The notes below the pieces were generated by a model. The model was not told where the DNA came from. It saw nothing but the letters and a program-made list of their open reading frames with translations, and did not search any database. A DNA stretch of 64,000 nucleotides. Source: an uncultured Collinsella sp. (GTDB taxonomy: Bacteria; Actinomycetota; Coriobacteriia; Coriobacteriales; Coriobacteriaceae). The DNA lies in contig UQMK01000010.1 in assembly GCA_900542085.1 (NCBI GenBank), positions 1 through 64,000 of the forward strand. The letters are read 5' to 3'. Below are positions 7,495 through 16,183 of this stretch, one piece after another. Numbering within the stretch: position 1 is the stretch's first letter; each line of letters starts with the position of its first letter. Position numbers and translations under genes: made by a program.

Positions 7495-7674
7495 ATGTTT
7501 GACGACGATGACCTGTTCGATTTGACGGATGATCCGTTTGAGTGGGATCTGCTGCTCGACGACGATGATCTGGAACAGGACCGTAAGAGACGGCGGGACA
7601 AGAAAACTCAGGGTGACGCTTCGAAAAAGCAGGACAAACGCAGCCGCGGCCTGTTCGGCGGGCTCTTTGGCTAA
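7495..7674 (+). CDS. 59-residue bipolar (acidic N-terminus, basic C-terminus) mini-protein
   Basis: A small frame just after the HIRAN gene, with AGGGA ahead of its ATG. The first half is strongly acidic and hydrophobic (MFDDDDLFDLTDDPFEWDLL, then a second DDDD run). The second half is rich in Lys and Arg (DRKRRRDKKTQ, SKKQDKRSR) and ends in a glycine-phenylalanine repeat, GLFGGLFG. This charge split and the codon use look coding, but I recognise no family. The two halves could pair as a charge zipper, or the basic half could bind nucleic acid. Stop codon at 7672-7674; the phosphoesterase starts 66 bases on. Confidence 0.65.
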   Translation: MFDDDDLFDLTDDPFEWDLLLDDDDLEQDRKRRRDKKTQGDASKKQDKRSRGLFGGLFG

Positions 7675-7740
7675 CCGCCGCATCGCTGTGTCTGTATACT
7701 TAGCACGAGTTTGACGCGTTGCGAAATGAGGGCATAGACG

Positions 7741-8286
7741 ATGATGTGGTTTACCGCCGACCTGCACCTGGGCGATACGAATATCTTGCACGACATGGAT
7801 CGGCCGTTTGGCTCGGTCGAGGAGATGAACCGCAAGGCCATCGATGCCATCAATGAGTGTGTGGCTGCAGATGACCGCCTCTATATCCTGGGTGACTTTA
7901 CCTATCGTTTGCCCCTGGCGGATGCTGTGCGCCTGCGCGAGCGTATCGAATGCAAGAATGTGACGCTTATCCGCGGTAACCATGACGGCGATTGGGAAGA
8001 TCCCGACGTGTCGCAGATTTGGGAAGACGTGCGTGATTATCTGGAGATTGCCCCCGGCTATGCCAAGGGTCATCGTCTGGTGATGAGCCATTACCCCATG
8101 CTCAGCTGGAATGGCAAGGCGCGTGGCGCCATTATGCTACATGGGCATATCCACAGCAGGGGAGACCGCGCCAACGCGCGCAACCGCGACCGCGAACGTC
8201 CTATCCTTCGCTACGATGTCGGCCTCGACGCCAACGAGTACAAGCCCGTAAGCCGCGATCAGATTCTTAGCTTCTTTGGGCTATAG
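7741..8286 (+). CDS. Calcineurin-like metallophosphoesterase
   Basis: Binuclear-metal phosphoesterase of 181 residues with the family motifs in order: TADLHLGD (D-x-H), LGDFTY (GD), IRGNHDGD (GNHD), MSHYPM (H) and LHGHIHS (GHxH). It belongs to the small single-domain group often annotated as YfcE-like phosphodiesterase or simply metallophosphatase; substrate unknown. Either ATG of the MM pair (7741, 7744) could start it, with GAGGG upstream. It may share a transcript with the HIRAN and mini-protein genes. A REP-like palindrome begins right after its stop codon. Confidence 0.9.
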   Translation: MMWFTADLHLGDTNILHDMDRPFGSVEEMNRKAIDAINECVAADDRLYILGDFTYRLPLADAVRLRERIECKNVTLIRGNHDGDWEDPDVSQIWEDVRDYLEIAPGYAKGHRLVMSHYPMLSWNGKARGAIMLHGHIHSRGDRANARNRDRERPILRYDVGLDANEYKPVSRDQILSFFGL

Positions 8287-8330
8287 GGCGCCAGAACTAC
8301 CACAAAGGGGACAGGCACCTTTGTGGTGGT
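8287..8330. repeat. REP-like palindrome with GGGGACAGG core, left of the ydjC-type gene
   Basis: ACCACAAAGG and CCTTTGTGGT pair around a loop containing the GGGACAGG core. In addition, 8287-8308 (GGCGCCAGAACTACCACAAAGG region) is the inverted counterpart of 9148-9169, with 20 of 22 bases matching. The deacetylase gene is thus flanked by inverted copies of one element. The GGGACAGG core recurs at 9138-9145 and, as its complement, at 23250-23257. Confidence 0.75.
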
Positions 8331-8352
8331 TTTCACATAGATTGGAGTCGCT

Positions 8353-9117
8353 ATGAAGCAATTGCTTATTCGTGCCGATGATATCGGTTATTCGTATGCC
8401 GTTGACCTGGGGATTGCCAGAAGCGTCAACGAGGGCCCGGTGCGCTCAGCGGGCCTTATGCCTAATATGCCCGAGGCCGAGCGTGGGTGGTTGCTCGTGG
8501 CGGATGCCGATACTGCGGTGGGCCAGCATACCAACGTGTGCCTGGGTAAGCCGTGTGCCGATCCAGCGCTCATTCCGAGCATGCTCAATGAGAATGGCGA
8601 GTTCCATAGCAGCCGTACCTTCCGCGAGCATTTTAAGCGCGGTGAGGAGCTGATAGACTTCGACGAGGCCTGCATCGAGATCCGTGCGCAGCATGACCGT
8701 TTTGTCGAGATTGTGGGCCGCGAGCCCGACTACTTCGAAGCCCATGCTGTCATGAGTAAAAACCTTAACCGAGCGATCTCGGCGGTTGCCCAGGAGCTGG
8801 GCCTTAAGGAGCAAAAGGCGAGCTTCGACCCCACGGCGGTGGTGCGTTGCGGAGATACCGACCTGCACATGGTAATGCGCTCGATGAAGCCGGGCTACGA
8901 ACCTAAAGAAGCAATCATGCAGACGGTTCGCGAGATGTCCGACGGCGAGACGGTCGTCTTTGTGTGTCACCCGGGCTATCTTGATCGCTATATCCTCGAG
9001 AACAGCTCGCTTACGACCGATCGCACCAAGGAAGTCGATGCGCTGATCGATCCTGAGCTGCGCGCTTGGCTCGAGTCTCAACCCGATCTTCGCCTGATCG
9101 ACTATCGCGACCTGTAA
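8353..9117 (+). CDS. YdjC/ChbG-family carbohydrate deacetylase
   Basis: Metal-dependent (beta/alpha)-barrel deacetylase of 254 residues, related to ChbG, which removes an acetyl group from chitooligosaccharides. It opens with the family signature LLIRADDIGYS, where the Asp pair and later His residues (GQHTNVCLG, EAHAVMSKN and VCHPGYLD) bind metal and catalyse. No signal peptide, so it acts in the cytoplasm on imported sugars. TTGGAG precedes the ATG. No sugar transport genes adjoin it. It is bracketed by inverted REP-like repeats (8287-8330 and 9130-9169) and followed by a strong terminator, a self-contained one-gene unit. Exact sugar unknown. Confidence 0.85.
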   Translation: MKQLLIRADDIGYSYAVDLGIARSVNEGPVRSAGLMPNMPEAERGWLLVADADTAVGQHTNVCLGKPCADPALIPSMLNENGEFHSSRTFREHFKRGEELIDFDEACIEIRAQHDRFVEIVGREPDYFEAHAVMSKNLNRAISAVAQELGLKEQKASFDPTAVVRCGDTDLHMVMRSMKPGYEPKEAIMQTVREMSDGETVVFVCHPGYLDRYILENSSLTTDRTKEVDALIDPELRAWLESQPDLRLIDYRDL

Positions 9118-9129
9118 GAGCTCAAGCCA

Positions 9130-9169
9130 ACACAAGGGGAACAGGCACCTTTGCGGTGGTTCTGGCGCC
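9130..9169. repeat. REP-like element, right-hand inverted copy beside the ydjC-type gene
   Basis: Contains AAGGGGAACAGGCACCTTTG, close to AAAGGGGACAGGCACCTTTG at 8304-8323 in direct orientation. Its right part (9148-9169) is the near-perfect inverted counterpart of 8287-8308. This copy is more degenerate, and its own hairpin is imperfect (CACAAGG with CCTTTGCG). Confidence 0.65.
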
Positions 9170-9198
9170 GTTGCCATTATGGTGGCGGCGCCTTTTTT
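9164..9198 (+). terminator. Intrinsic terminator after the ydjC-type gene
   Basis: GGCGCCGTTGCCA pairs with TGGTGGCGGCGCC across a TTA loop (13 bp including three G-T wobbles), followed immediately by TTTTTT at 9193-9198. It is a textbook rho-independent terminator and shares its GGCGCC with the end of the right-hand REP-like element. Confidence 0.88.
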
Positions 9199-9256
9199 GT
9201 CCGTGCGGCGCGGTAGAGTGTAGTCGGTTGAAATTTGCGTCCATCGAGGAGCTGTT

Positions 9257-11014
9257 ATGAACGAGATCAAGTGCCCGCATTGTGGCGAAGTCTTTAAGGT
9301 CGATGCGTCTGGCTATGCGGATATCGTCAAGCAAGTACGCGATGCCGAGTTTTCGCGCGATCTGGATGAGCGTGTGAGGGCAGTCCAACGCGAGGGCGAG
9401 CAGGCGCTGGAGCTTGAGCGCTCGCGTTCGTCGGCTGCCCTGCAGGAGGCGGAGTCTCAGCGCAATGCACAACTCGTTGAGCAGAAGAATGCTGCGGCTC
9501 GGGAGTTGGCACAAGAGGTCGCCAAGCGCGATGCCGAGCTTGTCGAGCTGCGCGCCAAGCTCGAGGGCGCTGCCGCAGAGCGCGAGAGCGCAAGCCAGCG
9601 TGCGGCGGTTGAGGCCCGTGCCGATGCTCAGAAGGAGAATGCTGAGCTTCAGCGCGAGATCGACAATTTGCGTGCGCGGCTGGGGCGCAAAGATGACGAA
9701 GCCAAGCTTGCCGAGTCGGTGGCGCGCAACGCTGCTCAAAACGATTTAGCTGCACGTGATGCCCAGATTGCCGAGCTGCAGGCCAGGCTTGCCGCAGCGG
9801 ACAAGGCTCAGGAGATGGCGCTTGCCGCTGCCGCGGCAGAGTCGCAGCGTGATCTCGATGCCGCTCGCAGCGAGGCCGAACGTGCACTTGCTGACTACCG
9901 CGCGACGGTACAGGAGAAGTTTTCCGCCGCAAAGGCACAATCTGAGCAAGAGGCCGAGGGTCTGCGTGCCCAGCTGCGCGAGCAGGAGCTGATGGCAAAA
10001 ATGAACCTGTCGGAGGCAGTCGCCGCGGCGGAGCGAGAGCGCGATGAGGCACGTGCGAAACTGACGAGTGAGCTGGCAGTGCGCGATTCGCGCGAGGAAC
10101 AGGCAAAGGCGGCACATGAGCTCGAGCTTGCTCAAGCCAAGCGCGCGAGCGATGAGCTGATCCGCTACAAGGATGAAGAGATTGAGCGCCTGAAGGACAT
10201 GAAGGTCCGCCTGTCCACCAAGATGGTGGGCGAGTCGCTCGAGCAGCACTGCGAGACCGAGTTCAACCGTCTGCGCATGACGGCGTTTCCCAACGCGTAC
10301 TTCGAGAAAGACAACGATGCGTCCGAGGGTACCAAGGGCGATTTTATCTTCCGCGAGTGCGACGCGAGCGGTAACGAGGTCATTTCGATTATGTTCGAGA
10401 TGAAAAACGAGAACGACGAGACCGCGACCAAGCACAAGAACGAGGACTTCTTTAAGAAGCTCGACCACGATCGCCGCCAGAAGGGCTGTGAGTATGCAGT
10501 GCTCTGCACCCTGCTGGAGCCCGAGAGCGAGCTCTATAACGCGGGTATTGTCGACGTGAGTTACCGCTATGAGAAGATGTACGTGATCCGCCCGCAATTC
10601 TTCATTCCCATGATTACGCTTCTTCGCAACGCCGCCATGGGTTCGCTGCGTTATAAGCAGGAGCTAGCGGAGTACAAACAGCAGAATATCGACGTCACGA
10701 ACTTCGAAGCCAAGATGGAGAAGTTCAAGGACGGCTTCTCGCGCAACTACAACCTGGCGAGCAAGCAGTTCGAGTCGGCAATCAAGGAGATCGATGCCGC
10801 TATTAAGCAGCTCGAGAAGACCAAGGACGACCTGCGTCGCAGCACCGAGAATCTGCGTCTGGCCCACAACAAGGCCGATGAGCTCACCATTCGAAAGCTC
10901 ACGTGGGGTAACAAGACCATGAAGGCGGCGTTTGACGAGGCGCACGGGGCTGCGCCGGAGACAAACGATGAGCCCGCCGAGGCGGATTCGTATGAGGTCG
11001 AGGATGCCGAGTAA
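9257..11014 (+). CDS. DUF2130 coiled-coil protein with N-terminal zinc-knuckle motif
   Basis: A 585-residue cytoplasmic protein. The first 15 residues carry a CPHCG knuckle. About residues 30-320 are a long Ala/Glu/Arg/Gln-rich coiled coil. About 325-520 match the DUF2130 domain, with the conserved stretch FEMKNENDET where a charged E-x-K resembles a PD-(D/E)xK-type core, then YAVLCTLLEPES and KMYVIRPQFFIPMI. A second short coiled coil and an acidic tail close it. Function is not established for this family; a nuclease-like fold with coiled-coil oligomerisation is my reading. The ATG at 9257 has GGAG upstream. Single-gene unit between two terminators. Confidence 0.85.
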   Translation: MNEIKCPHCGEVFKVDASGYADIVKQVRDAEFSRDLDERVRAVQREGEQALELERSRSSAALQEAESQRNAQLVEQKNAAARELAQEVAKRDAELVELRAKLEGAAAERESASQRAAVEARADAQKENAELQREIDNLRARLGRKDDEAKLAESVARNAAQNDLAARDAQIAELQARLAAADKAQEMALAAAAAESQRDLDAARSEAERALADYRATVQEKFSAAKAQSEQEAEGLRAQLREQELMAKMNLSEAVAAAERERDEARAKLTSELAVRDSREEQAKAAHELELAQAKRASDELIRYKDEEIERLKDMKVRLSTKMVGESLEQHCETEFNRLRMTAFPNAYFEKDNDASEGTKGDFIFRECDASGNEVISIMFEMKNENDETATKHKNEDFFKKLDHDRRQKGCEYAVLCTLLEPESELYNAGIVDVSYRYEKMYVIRPQFFIPMITLLRNAAMGSLRYKQELAEYKQQNIDVTNFEAKMEKFKDGFSRNYNLASKQFESAIKEIDAAIKQLEKTKDDLRRSTENLRLAHNKADELTIRKLTWGNKTMKAAFDEAHGAAPETNDEPAEADSYEVEDAE

Positions 11015-11033
11015 GGCATAGCGGATAGTGCAA

Positions 11034-11071
11034 AAGCGGGACCGCTGGCGATATTGCCAGCGGCCCCGCTT
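11034..11071. terminator. Bidirectional hairpin between convergent genes
   Basis: AAGCGGG-A-CCGCTGGC pairs with GCCAGCGG-C-CCCGCTT, a 15-bp stem with one mismatch and loop GATATT. It lies between the convergent DUF2130 and DUF3516 helicase genes. AAAA precedes it and TCGTTTCGTT follows, so it can serve both strands. Confidence 0.8.
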
Positions 11072-11093
11072 CGTTTCGTTCCAGTATGTTCGG

Positions 11094-13775
11094 CTAGTCC
11101 TCGAGCAGGTCCTCGATAAATCCGACGCGGTAGTTTTTGAAGATGACCTCGCCGCCGTCTTGCGTGGCGTCCAGATCGACATCGCCCATGATGCCAAAGT
11201 CGTGGTCGCCATCCTCGTCGGCAAAGATCTGATGCACGTGCCATACGTGCGCGGTCTTCTCGTCGGACTCATCGATGGAAAACATCGCGGCGCTGCGGGC
11301 ATCTCCGTCGGTGAGGATTTCCTCGTGTTGCTCATGGTAGGCATCGAGCGCCTTTTGCCAGCGGATCTCGCTCATGCCCCAGTCGTCGTCGAGTTCGCCC
11401 AGGTCGCGAACGTGCTCGCGGGCGGCAAGGGTCACGCGGCGGAAGAGCGCGTTGCGCACCAACAGCGTGCAGCCGCGGCGGTCCACCACGACCTCGTCGA
11501 TGCCCTGCGGCGGCGCAGCATCGAGGGCTGCCGGGTTGCCGGCGTTCTCCCACTCGTCCACCAGGCTCGAGTCCACCGAGCGCACCACAAAGCCCAGCCA
11601 CGAGATAATGTCGCGCAGGCGCTCGTCGCGCTTCTCGATGGGCACGGTGCGGTCGAGCGAACGGTAGGCCTCTGCCAGGTAGCGCAGTAAAATGCCCTCG
11701 GAGCGGGCGATGCCGAGCTTTTGAATGTAGCCCTTAAAATCGCTCGCGCTTTCCAGCATATCGCGCAGAACACTCTTGGGAGAGAGCTGATAGTCGTTTG
11801 CCCAAGGTACTTCCTGGCAGTACTTATCAAAAGCGGCGTCGAGCAAATCCTCGAGTGGCTTTTCGTACGTGACGTCTTGAATGCGCTCCAAGCGCTCCTC
11901 ATACTCGATGCCGTCGGCCTTCATCTCGGCCATAGCGCGATCGCGTGCGGCGCGCTCCTGTGCGCGCAGTACCTGCTTGGGATCCTCGAGCGTTGCCTCG
12001 ACCATTGAGATCAGGTTCATGGTATAGGTCTCGCTCTCGGGATCGAGCAGCTCCAATGCGGCAAGCAAGAACGGCGAGAGCGGCTGATCGAGCGCGAAGT
12101 CCTCGGGCAGATCGACCGTCAGCGCATAGTCGATGTCTGGTGCGGCGTCAGTCGGGGCGTCGGGTGCGGGCGGTACCTCGGTGCGAACGACGACGCCGGA
12201 ATCGATGAGCGTGGCGAAGATCTCGTCGGCGCGAACCTCGAGCTTGGCCTTTTCCTCGGGAGTCTGCAAGCTCGTCTCGATGAGGTCGTGTACGCGGGCG
12301 CGGGCATCGCCGCCCTGTTCGACCACGCTAATCACCATGGAGTGTGTGATGCGCAGGCGCGGCTTGAGCGTTTCGGGCTGCGTCTCGATCAGGCGCTCAA
12401 AGGTCTGCTTGTTCCAGGTGACAAAGCCCTCGGGGGCCTTCTTCTTTTTAATCTTGCGGAGCTTTTTGGGATCGTCGCCCGCCTTGGCCATAAGCTTGGC
12501 ATTCTCGATCTCGTGCTCGGGTGCCTCGGCAATCACCATGCCCTCGGTATCGAAACCCGAGCGGCCGGCGCGACCGGCAATCTGATGGAACTCGCGGGCG
12601 CGCAGGCGACGCATCTTGTAGCCGTCGAACTTGGTGAGCGCGGTGAGCACCACGGTGTGGATGGGTACGTTGATGCCGACGCCGAGTGTATCGGTACCGC
12701 AGATGACGGGCAGCAGACCCTGCTGCGCCAAGCGCTCGACCAGCAGGCGATAGCGCGGCAACATGCCAGCATGGTGCACGCCGACGCCGCATCCAAGCAG
12801 GCGCTTGAGAATCTTGCCAAAGGCCGTCGAGAAGCTCGTCCCCTTTGCCGCGTCTTTGATGGCTTCGCGCTGCTCCTTGCTGGCGATGCCAAAATTGGCG
12901 AGCGACTGTGCCGTCGCAAGTGCGGCATCCTGGCTAAAGTGCACGATATAGAGCGGGGCCTCGCCGCGACGCATCGCGAGCTCGACGGTGCCCTCGAGCG
13001 AGGTCGTCACGTAGTCGTAGCTCAGCGGCACGGGGCGTGGGGCATCGACGACCAAGTCACAGGTAGCGCCGGTGTGCTCCTCGAGTGAGGCGGCGATGGC
13101 AGTGACATTGCCGAGCGTGGCGCTCATGAGCATAAACTGCGTGTGGGGCAGGGTGAGCAGCGGCACCTGCCAGGCCCAGCCGCGGTCGGGGTCGGCAAAG
13201 TAGTGGAACTCGTCCATGGCCACGCAGCCCACGTCGGCGTCCTCGCCCTCGCGGAGCGCATCGTTGGCAAGGATTTCGGCCGTGCAGCAGATGACGGGTG
13301 CCTTGGTGTTGATATGCGTGTCGCCGGTGATCATACCGACGTTATCGCGACCGAGCACCTGCACCAGGTCGAAGAACTTTTCACTGACCAAGGCCTTGAT
13401 GGGGGCCGTGTAATAACAGCGTTTGCCCTGTGCCATGCCCATAAAGAGCATGCCCAGCGCGACGAGCGATTTACCCGATCCGGTCGGTGTGCCTAAAATG
13501 ACGTGATCGCCGGCTGCCAGGTCCATGAGGGCCTCTTCTTGGTGATCCCACAGCTCAATGCCGCGATCGCTCGTCCATTCAAAGAAATGTTCGAAGGCTT
13601 GATCGGGCGTGAGCCATGGTTCGGGCTCGCTGCCGTCCTCGGGCTCCCACCAGGTGGGGGAGAGCGCGCCGAGCGAGCCAAACTCGGCTTCGGTTCCCGT
13701 GCCGCCCGAGAATGAGCTGGCGGCGCCGGCGCCGGAGACGGTACTGGCGGCGGTGTCTGTCGTGGTCTGTGCCAT
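11094..13775 (-). CDS. DEAD/DEAH (Ski2/Mtr4-like) helicase with C-terminal DUF3516
   Basis: Superfamily-2 helicase of 893 residues. After about 70 low-complexity residues come the core motifs: TPTGSGKS (about 96-103), a DEFH box in VAMDEFHYF (variant of DEAH), MSATLGN, HHAGMLPRYR, CGTDTLGVGINVP and HQIAGRAGRSG. The C-terminal ~400 residues match the DUF3516 region of actinobacterial helicases. The Ski2-like look suggests RNA unwinding, but the bacterial substrate is unknown. I place the start at the ATG at 13775 (MAQTTTD), because an upstream extension would run into the palindrome at 13897-14019. trmB lies upstream on the same strand. Confidence 0.9.
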   Translation of the reverse strand: MAQTTTDTAASTVSGAGAASSFSGGTGTEAEFGSLGALSPTWWEPEDGSEPEPWLTPDQAFEHFFEWTSDRGIELWDHQEEALMDLAAGDHVILGTPTGSGKSLVALGMLFMGMAQGKRCYYTAPIKALVSEKFFDLVQVLGRDNVGMITGDTHINTKAPVICCTAEILANDALREGEDADVGCVAMDEFHYFADPDRGWAWQVPLLTLPHTQFMLMSATLGNVTAIAASLEEHTGATCDLVVDAPRPVPLSYDYVTTSLEGTVELAMRRGEAPLYIVHFSQDAALATAQSLANFGIASKEQREAIKDAAKGTSFSTAFGKILKRLLGCGVGVHHAGMLPRYRLLVERLAQQGLLPVICGTDTLGVGINVPIHTVVLTALTKFDGYKMRRLRAREFHQIAGRAGRSGFDTEGMVIAEAPEHEIENAKLMAKAGDDPKKLRKIKKKKAPEGFVTWNKQTFERLIETQPETLKPRLRITHSMVISVVEQGGDARARVHDLIETSLQTPEEKAKLEVRADEIFATLIDSGVVVRTEVPPAPDAPTDAAPDIDYALTVDLPEDFALDQPLSPFLLAALELLDPESETYTMNLISMVEATLEDPKQVLRAQERAARDRAMAEMKADGIEYEERLERIQDVTYEKPLEDLLDAAFDKYCQEVPWANDYQLSPKSVLRDMLESASDFKGYIQKLGIARSEGILLRYLAEAYRSLDRTVPIEKRDERLRDIISWLGFVVRSVDSSLVDEWENAGNPAALDAAPPQGIDEVVVDRRGCTLLVRNALFRRVTLAAREHVRDLGELDDDWGMSEIRWQKALDAYHEQHEEILTDGDARSAAMFSIDESDEKTAHVWHVHQIFADEDGDHDFGIMGDVDLDATQDGGEVIFKNYRVGFIEDLLED

Positions 13776-13896
13776 GTGTTTGCTTTCTCTCGCGATTGTC
13801 CGCCAACTATTATGGCGTAGCGGCGGCGCGGGGTGCCAGCGCGCGAGAAAATGCAGGAAATGGGCGTTCTGCCCAGCCGTTTGGTGCAGTTGCCAG

Positions 13897-14019
13897 CTAA
13901 GTGAGTAGACTTTTTGCAATATCGCGAGCACATGGCTTTTGCGTAAGGGATTTACCTGCGGTTTTAGTTTTCGTTATGTGGGTTGTGCTTGGCTATTGCT
14001 AAAAAGTCTACTCACTTAG
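13897..14019. repeat. Long imperfect hairpin with 19-bp perfect outer arms
   Basis: Arms 13897-13915 and 14001-14019 are perfect reverse complements (CTAAGTGAGTAGACTTTTT). Pairing continues inward as GCAATA/TATTGC across a one-base bulge, and AGCACA/TGTGCT pairs further in. The whole 123-bp stretch can fold into one rod. It fills the gap between trmB and the helicase. The arm's GTAGACTTTTTG resembles GTAGATTTTTGG of the 19-bp repeat at 26409 and 30056, possibly a related element. No coding potential. Confidence 0.75.
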
Positions 14020-14042
14020 GTTTGAGGGTCGTTCGCTGGCGC

Positions 14043-14924
14043 CTATTTGCGCTTGTTTGCTGACGCCGCGACCATCAGAAGCCCGTGGGACTCTTGTGGC
14101 AGGCGCTTCTTGCCCTTGCGGGCGCGGTTTCTAAAGTTCTCGACGGCCTCTTCCATGCCGAGGGGCACGTAGGTGAGCTCGTCGAGGTTATCTGGCAGGT
14201 AGCAGGCAAGGCTTTGCTCCTGCGCTCGGCCTGCTGCGAGTTGCTCTTCGGTAGGTTTCTCGCCGGGTGTGGCGTAAATGCCATAGACGACGGCACCCAT
14301 CTCGCGCGTGCGGCATTCATATTCGGTCTCGGGATGCTCGGGATGGTCGCGGCGGACGTCGTCACTTACCCAAAGCGTGTCGTAGCCTGCCGCGGCAAAC
14401 TGTCCCAGGGCGTAATCGCGCAATGGTTTGCTGTCGGTTCGTAGCGTTACGGTGGCGCCGGCTGCAAAGAGCGGGCGATAGAGCATCAGATGGTCGACAT
14501 GGACGAGGCGCTTTTTGGCGTACTTGGCCTTGGGCTGCGGCGTGGGAAAGTTGATGGTGATGGCATCGAGCTCGCCTGTGGCAAATAGCTGCGGCAGCGA
14601 TGCGGCGCCTCGAGGCAGAACGAGTGCGTTGGTCAGTTCATGCTCGCAGATTTTCTGTGCGGCATAGGCGATGCAGATGGGCTCCTGGTCCATGCCGACA
14701 AAGAGCGTGTCGGGCTCACGGCGAGCACGCTCAACCAGATAGGTGCCTTTGCCGCAGCCCAGATCCAGATGAAGGTGTTCGAAGGGCTTGCTGCCAACTG
14801 GCGCGCAAGCCTCGCGCCAATCTCCGGCATAGATTTCGGGGTTCGTCTCAATCGCATCGGCGTAGCGCTCTAGGCGCTCCTCGAGCACAAAGTTCTTAGG
14901 CGTGCGAACGTGGACGGCTCCCAT
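14043..14924 (-). CDS. trmB: tRNA (guanine-N7-)-methyltransferase
   Basis: SAM-dependent enzyme making m7G46 in the variable loop of tRNA. The Rossmann SAM site is HLDLGCGKGTYLVERA (about 52-67). The TrmB-specific motif appears as NFPTPQPKAKYAKKRLVH (about 125-142), matching the FPDPWPKxRHxKRRL pattern of E. coli. At 293 residues it is longer than typical TrmB (210-240); the excess is a C-terminal basic extension after about 235 with RNRARKGKKRLP, perhaps additional RNA contact. The start at 14924 (MGAVHVRTPKNF) is followed immediately by family-like sequence. Confidence 0.9.
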   Translation of the reverse strand: MGAVHVRTPKNFVLEERLERYADAIETNPEIYAGDWREACAPVGSKPFEHLHLDLGCGKGTYLVERARREPDTLFVGMDQEPICIAYAAQKICEHELTNALVLPRGAASLPQLFATGELDAITINFPTPQPKAKYAKKRLVHVDHLMLYRPLFAAGATVTLRTDSKPLRDYALGQFAAAGYDTLWVSDDVRRDHPEHPETEYECRTREMGAVVYGIYATPGEKPTEEQLAAGRAQEQSLACYLPDNLDELTYVPLGMEEAVENFRNRARKGKKRLPQESHGLLMVAASANKRK

Positions 14925-15043
14925 GAGGCTCCTTGGTCATAAGTATGGAACGTATAGCTGCGCGTTCCGTCAATGGGTTGAAAAAGGGGTGGGCATAGTT
15001 TGCCCGAAAGACGCGGTGCGGCTCGACGGCGAGTCGTCGGTGC

Positions 15044-15916
15044 CTACAGGCGCTTGAGAATCACATAGCGGTTGAGATCGCCGCTGCGACCGTCAGCATG
15101 GAAGCGCTCAAGCTCGCGCACGGGGACCTCGCCGCTCTTGTAGAACGTACGCACGCCGCGCACCAGGTCGGTGATCTGCTGATCGTCAAAGTGGTGGCAA
15201 TAGCGGTAGGCGTGGCGGTCGTTTTGCCAGCCAATAAGGTGGTCACCGGCTTCAAACTGCGCGGAATCGTAACCCTCAAACGGCGGGGTGAGCTCGGCGC
15301 GGGCTTCGGCTCGAACGGCCTTGCGCGCCATGCGCTCGTCGTTCATAAACTCCCAAAAGCTGATGGCGATGATGCCGCCCGGGCGCGTCTGCCGCACCAG
15401 GGCGTCGAGCACGCGTACGCGGTACTCGCACGACGGCACGTGGTGCATAAAGCCAAAGCAGACCGAGATGTCGGCGAGCGGGGCGTCGAAAAGCACGTCG
15501 GGCGTCTCGGCGGGGTTGAGTTTCATGAGGGCATCGAGCACGTCGAGTTCTTGGAAGTGCAAGTTAGGAATGCGCAGGGCGTGGCCGCGTGCATCGATGG
15601 CCAGGTCCTGGCACGAGTCGACGCCATAGAACTCGAAGGGGCAGCTGGCGTCTGCCGAGGGGCTCGTGCCGTCCATGCCTTTGGCAGCCAGCGTGCCGCC
15701 GGCGGCAAAGTTCTCGAATCGCATATTGCCGCAGGCGAGATCGAAGACGCGGACGGGATGCTCGATCGTGGCGACGTCGAGCTGTTCGAGCGCGATGTCC
15801 ATGGTGCGCACCCAGCCGGGCCACGGGGCCTGGCGCGTATCGGAAAAGGAGGCGGAGTGCTCGCGATAGAACGTGTTGTTGAGCTGGATGAGCGATGAGG
15901 CGAAATCGCGGTTCAC
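15044..15916 (-). CDS. Class I SAM-dependent methyltransferase, substrate unknown
   Basis: Rossmann-fold methyltransferase with a SAM-binding segment VRVFDLACGNMRFE, a second-motif acidic loop FYGVDSC, and SVCFGFMHHVPS at motif IV; the C-terminal part is typical of small-molecule methylases. I start it at the GTG at 15916 (read as MNRDFASSLIQLNNTFY). A strong GGAGG lies 12 bases upstream, whereas in-frame ATGs further upstream (15964 and beyond) lack ribosome sites and would add unlike sequence. That gives 290 residues. Alone on its transcript between trmB and a divergent XRE regulator. No substrate can be named. Confidence 0.8.
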   Translation of the reverse strand: MNRDFASSLIQLNNTFYREHSASFSDTRQAPWPGWVRTMDIALEQLDVATIEHPVRVFDLACGNMRFENFAAGGTLAAKGMDGTSPSADASCPFEFYGVDSCQDLAIDARGHALRIPNLHFQELDVLDALMKLNPAETPDVLFDAPLADISVCFGFMHHVPSCEYRVRVLDALVRQTRPGGIIAISFWEFMNDERMARKAVRAEARAELTPPFEGYDSAQFEAGDHLIGWQNDRHAYRYCHHFDDQQITDLVRGVRTFYKSGEVPVRELERFHADGRSGDLNRYVILKRL

Positions 15917-16183
15917 GGCGCGGAACTCCCTCCGTTGGCGGTGCGGAATAAACAGTACGACCATACTACCGTTAACGCCGCAACGGGGACAACCGAGCTG
16001 CGGGTCATTGCTTTGTTTGGACACATTTCCGCAGCTCATATGCACCCGCAACCGCCGGTTGTCAAAAATCTCACTAAAATAGGTGGCATGTTTTTGGCGG
16101 TGGCGGATACATTTTTAACTGTGCAAGGCGCCTAAGAACAAAAACGGTCCGGCGGCACGGCTGGCAAAAGCATAGGAGGAACC

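Noticed and set aside
8287..9169. CRISPR array formed by the repeated GGGACAGG elements
   Set aside because: Only three dispersed copies in the window, irregular spacing and palindromic variable arms; no cas genes.
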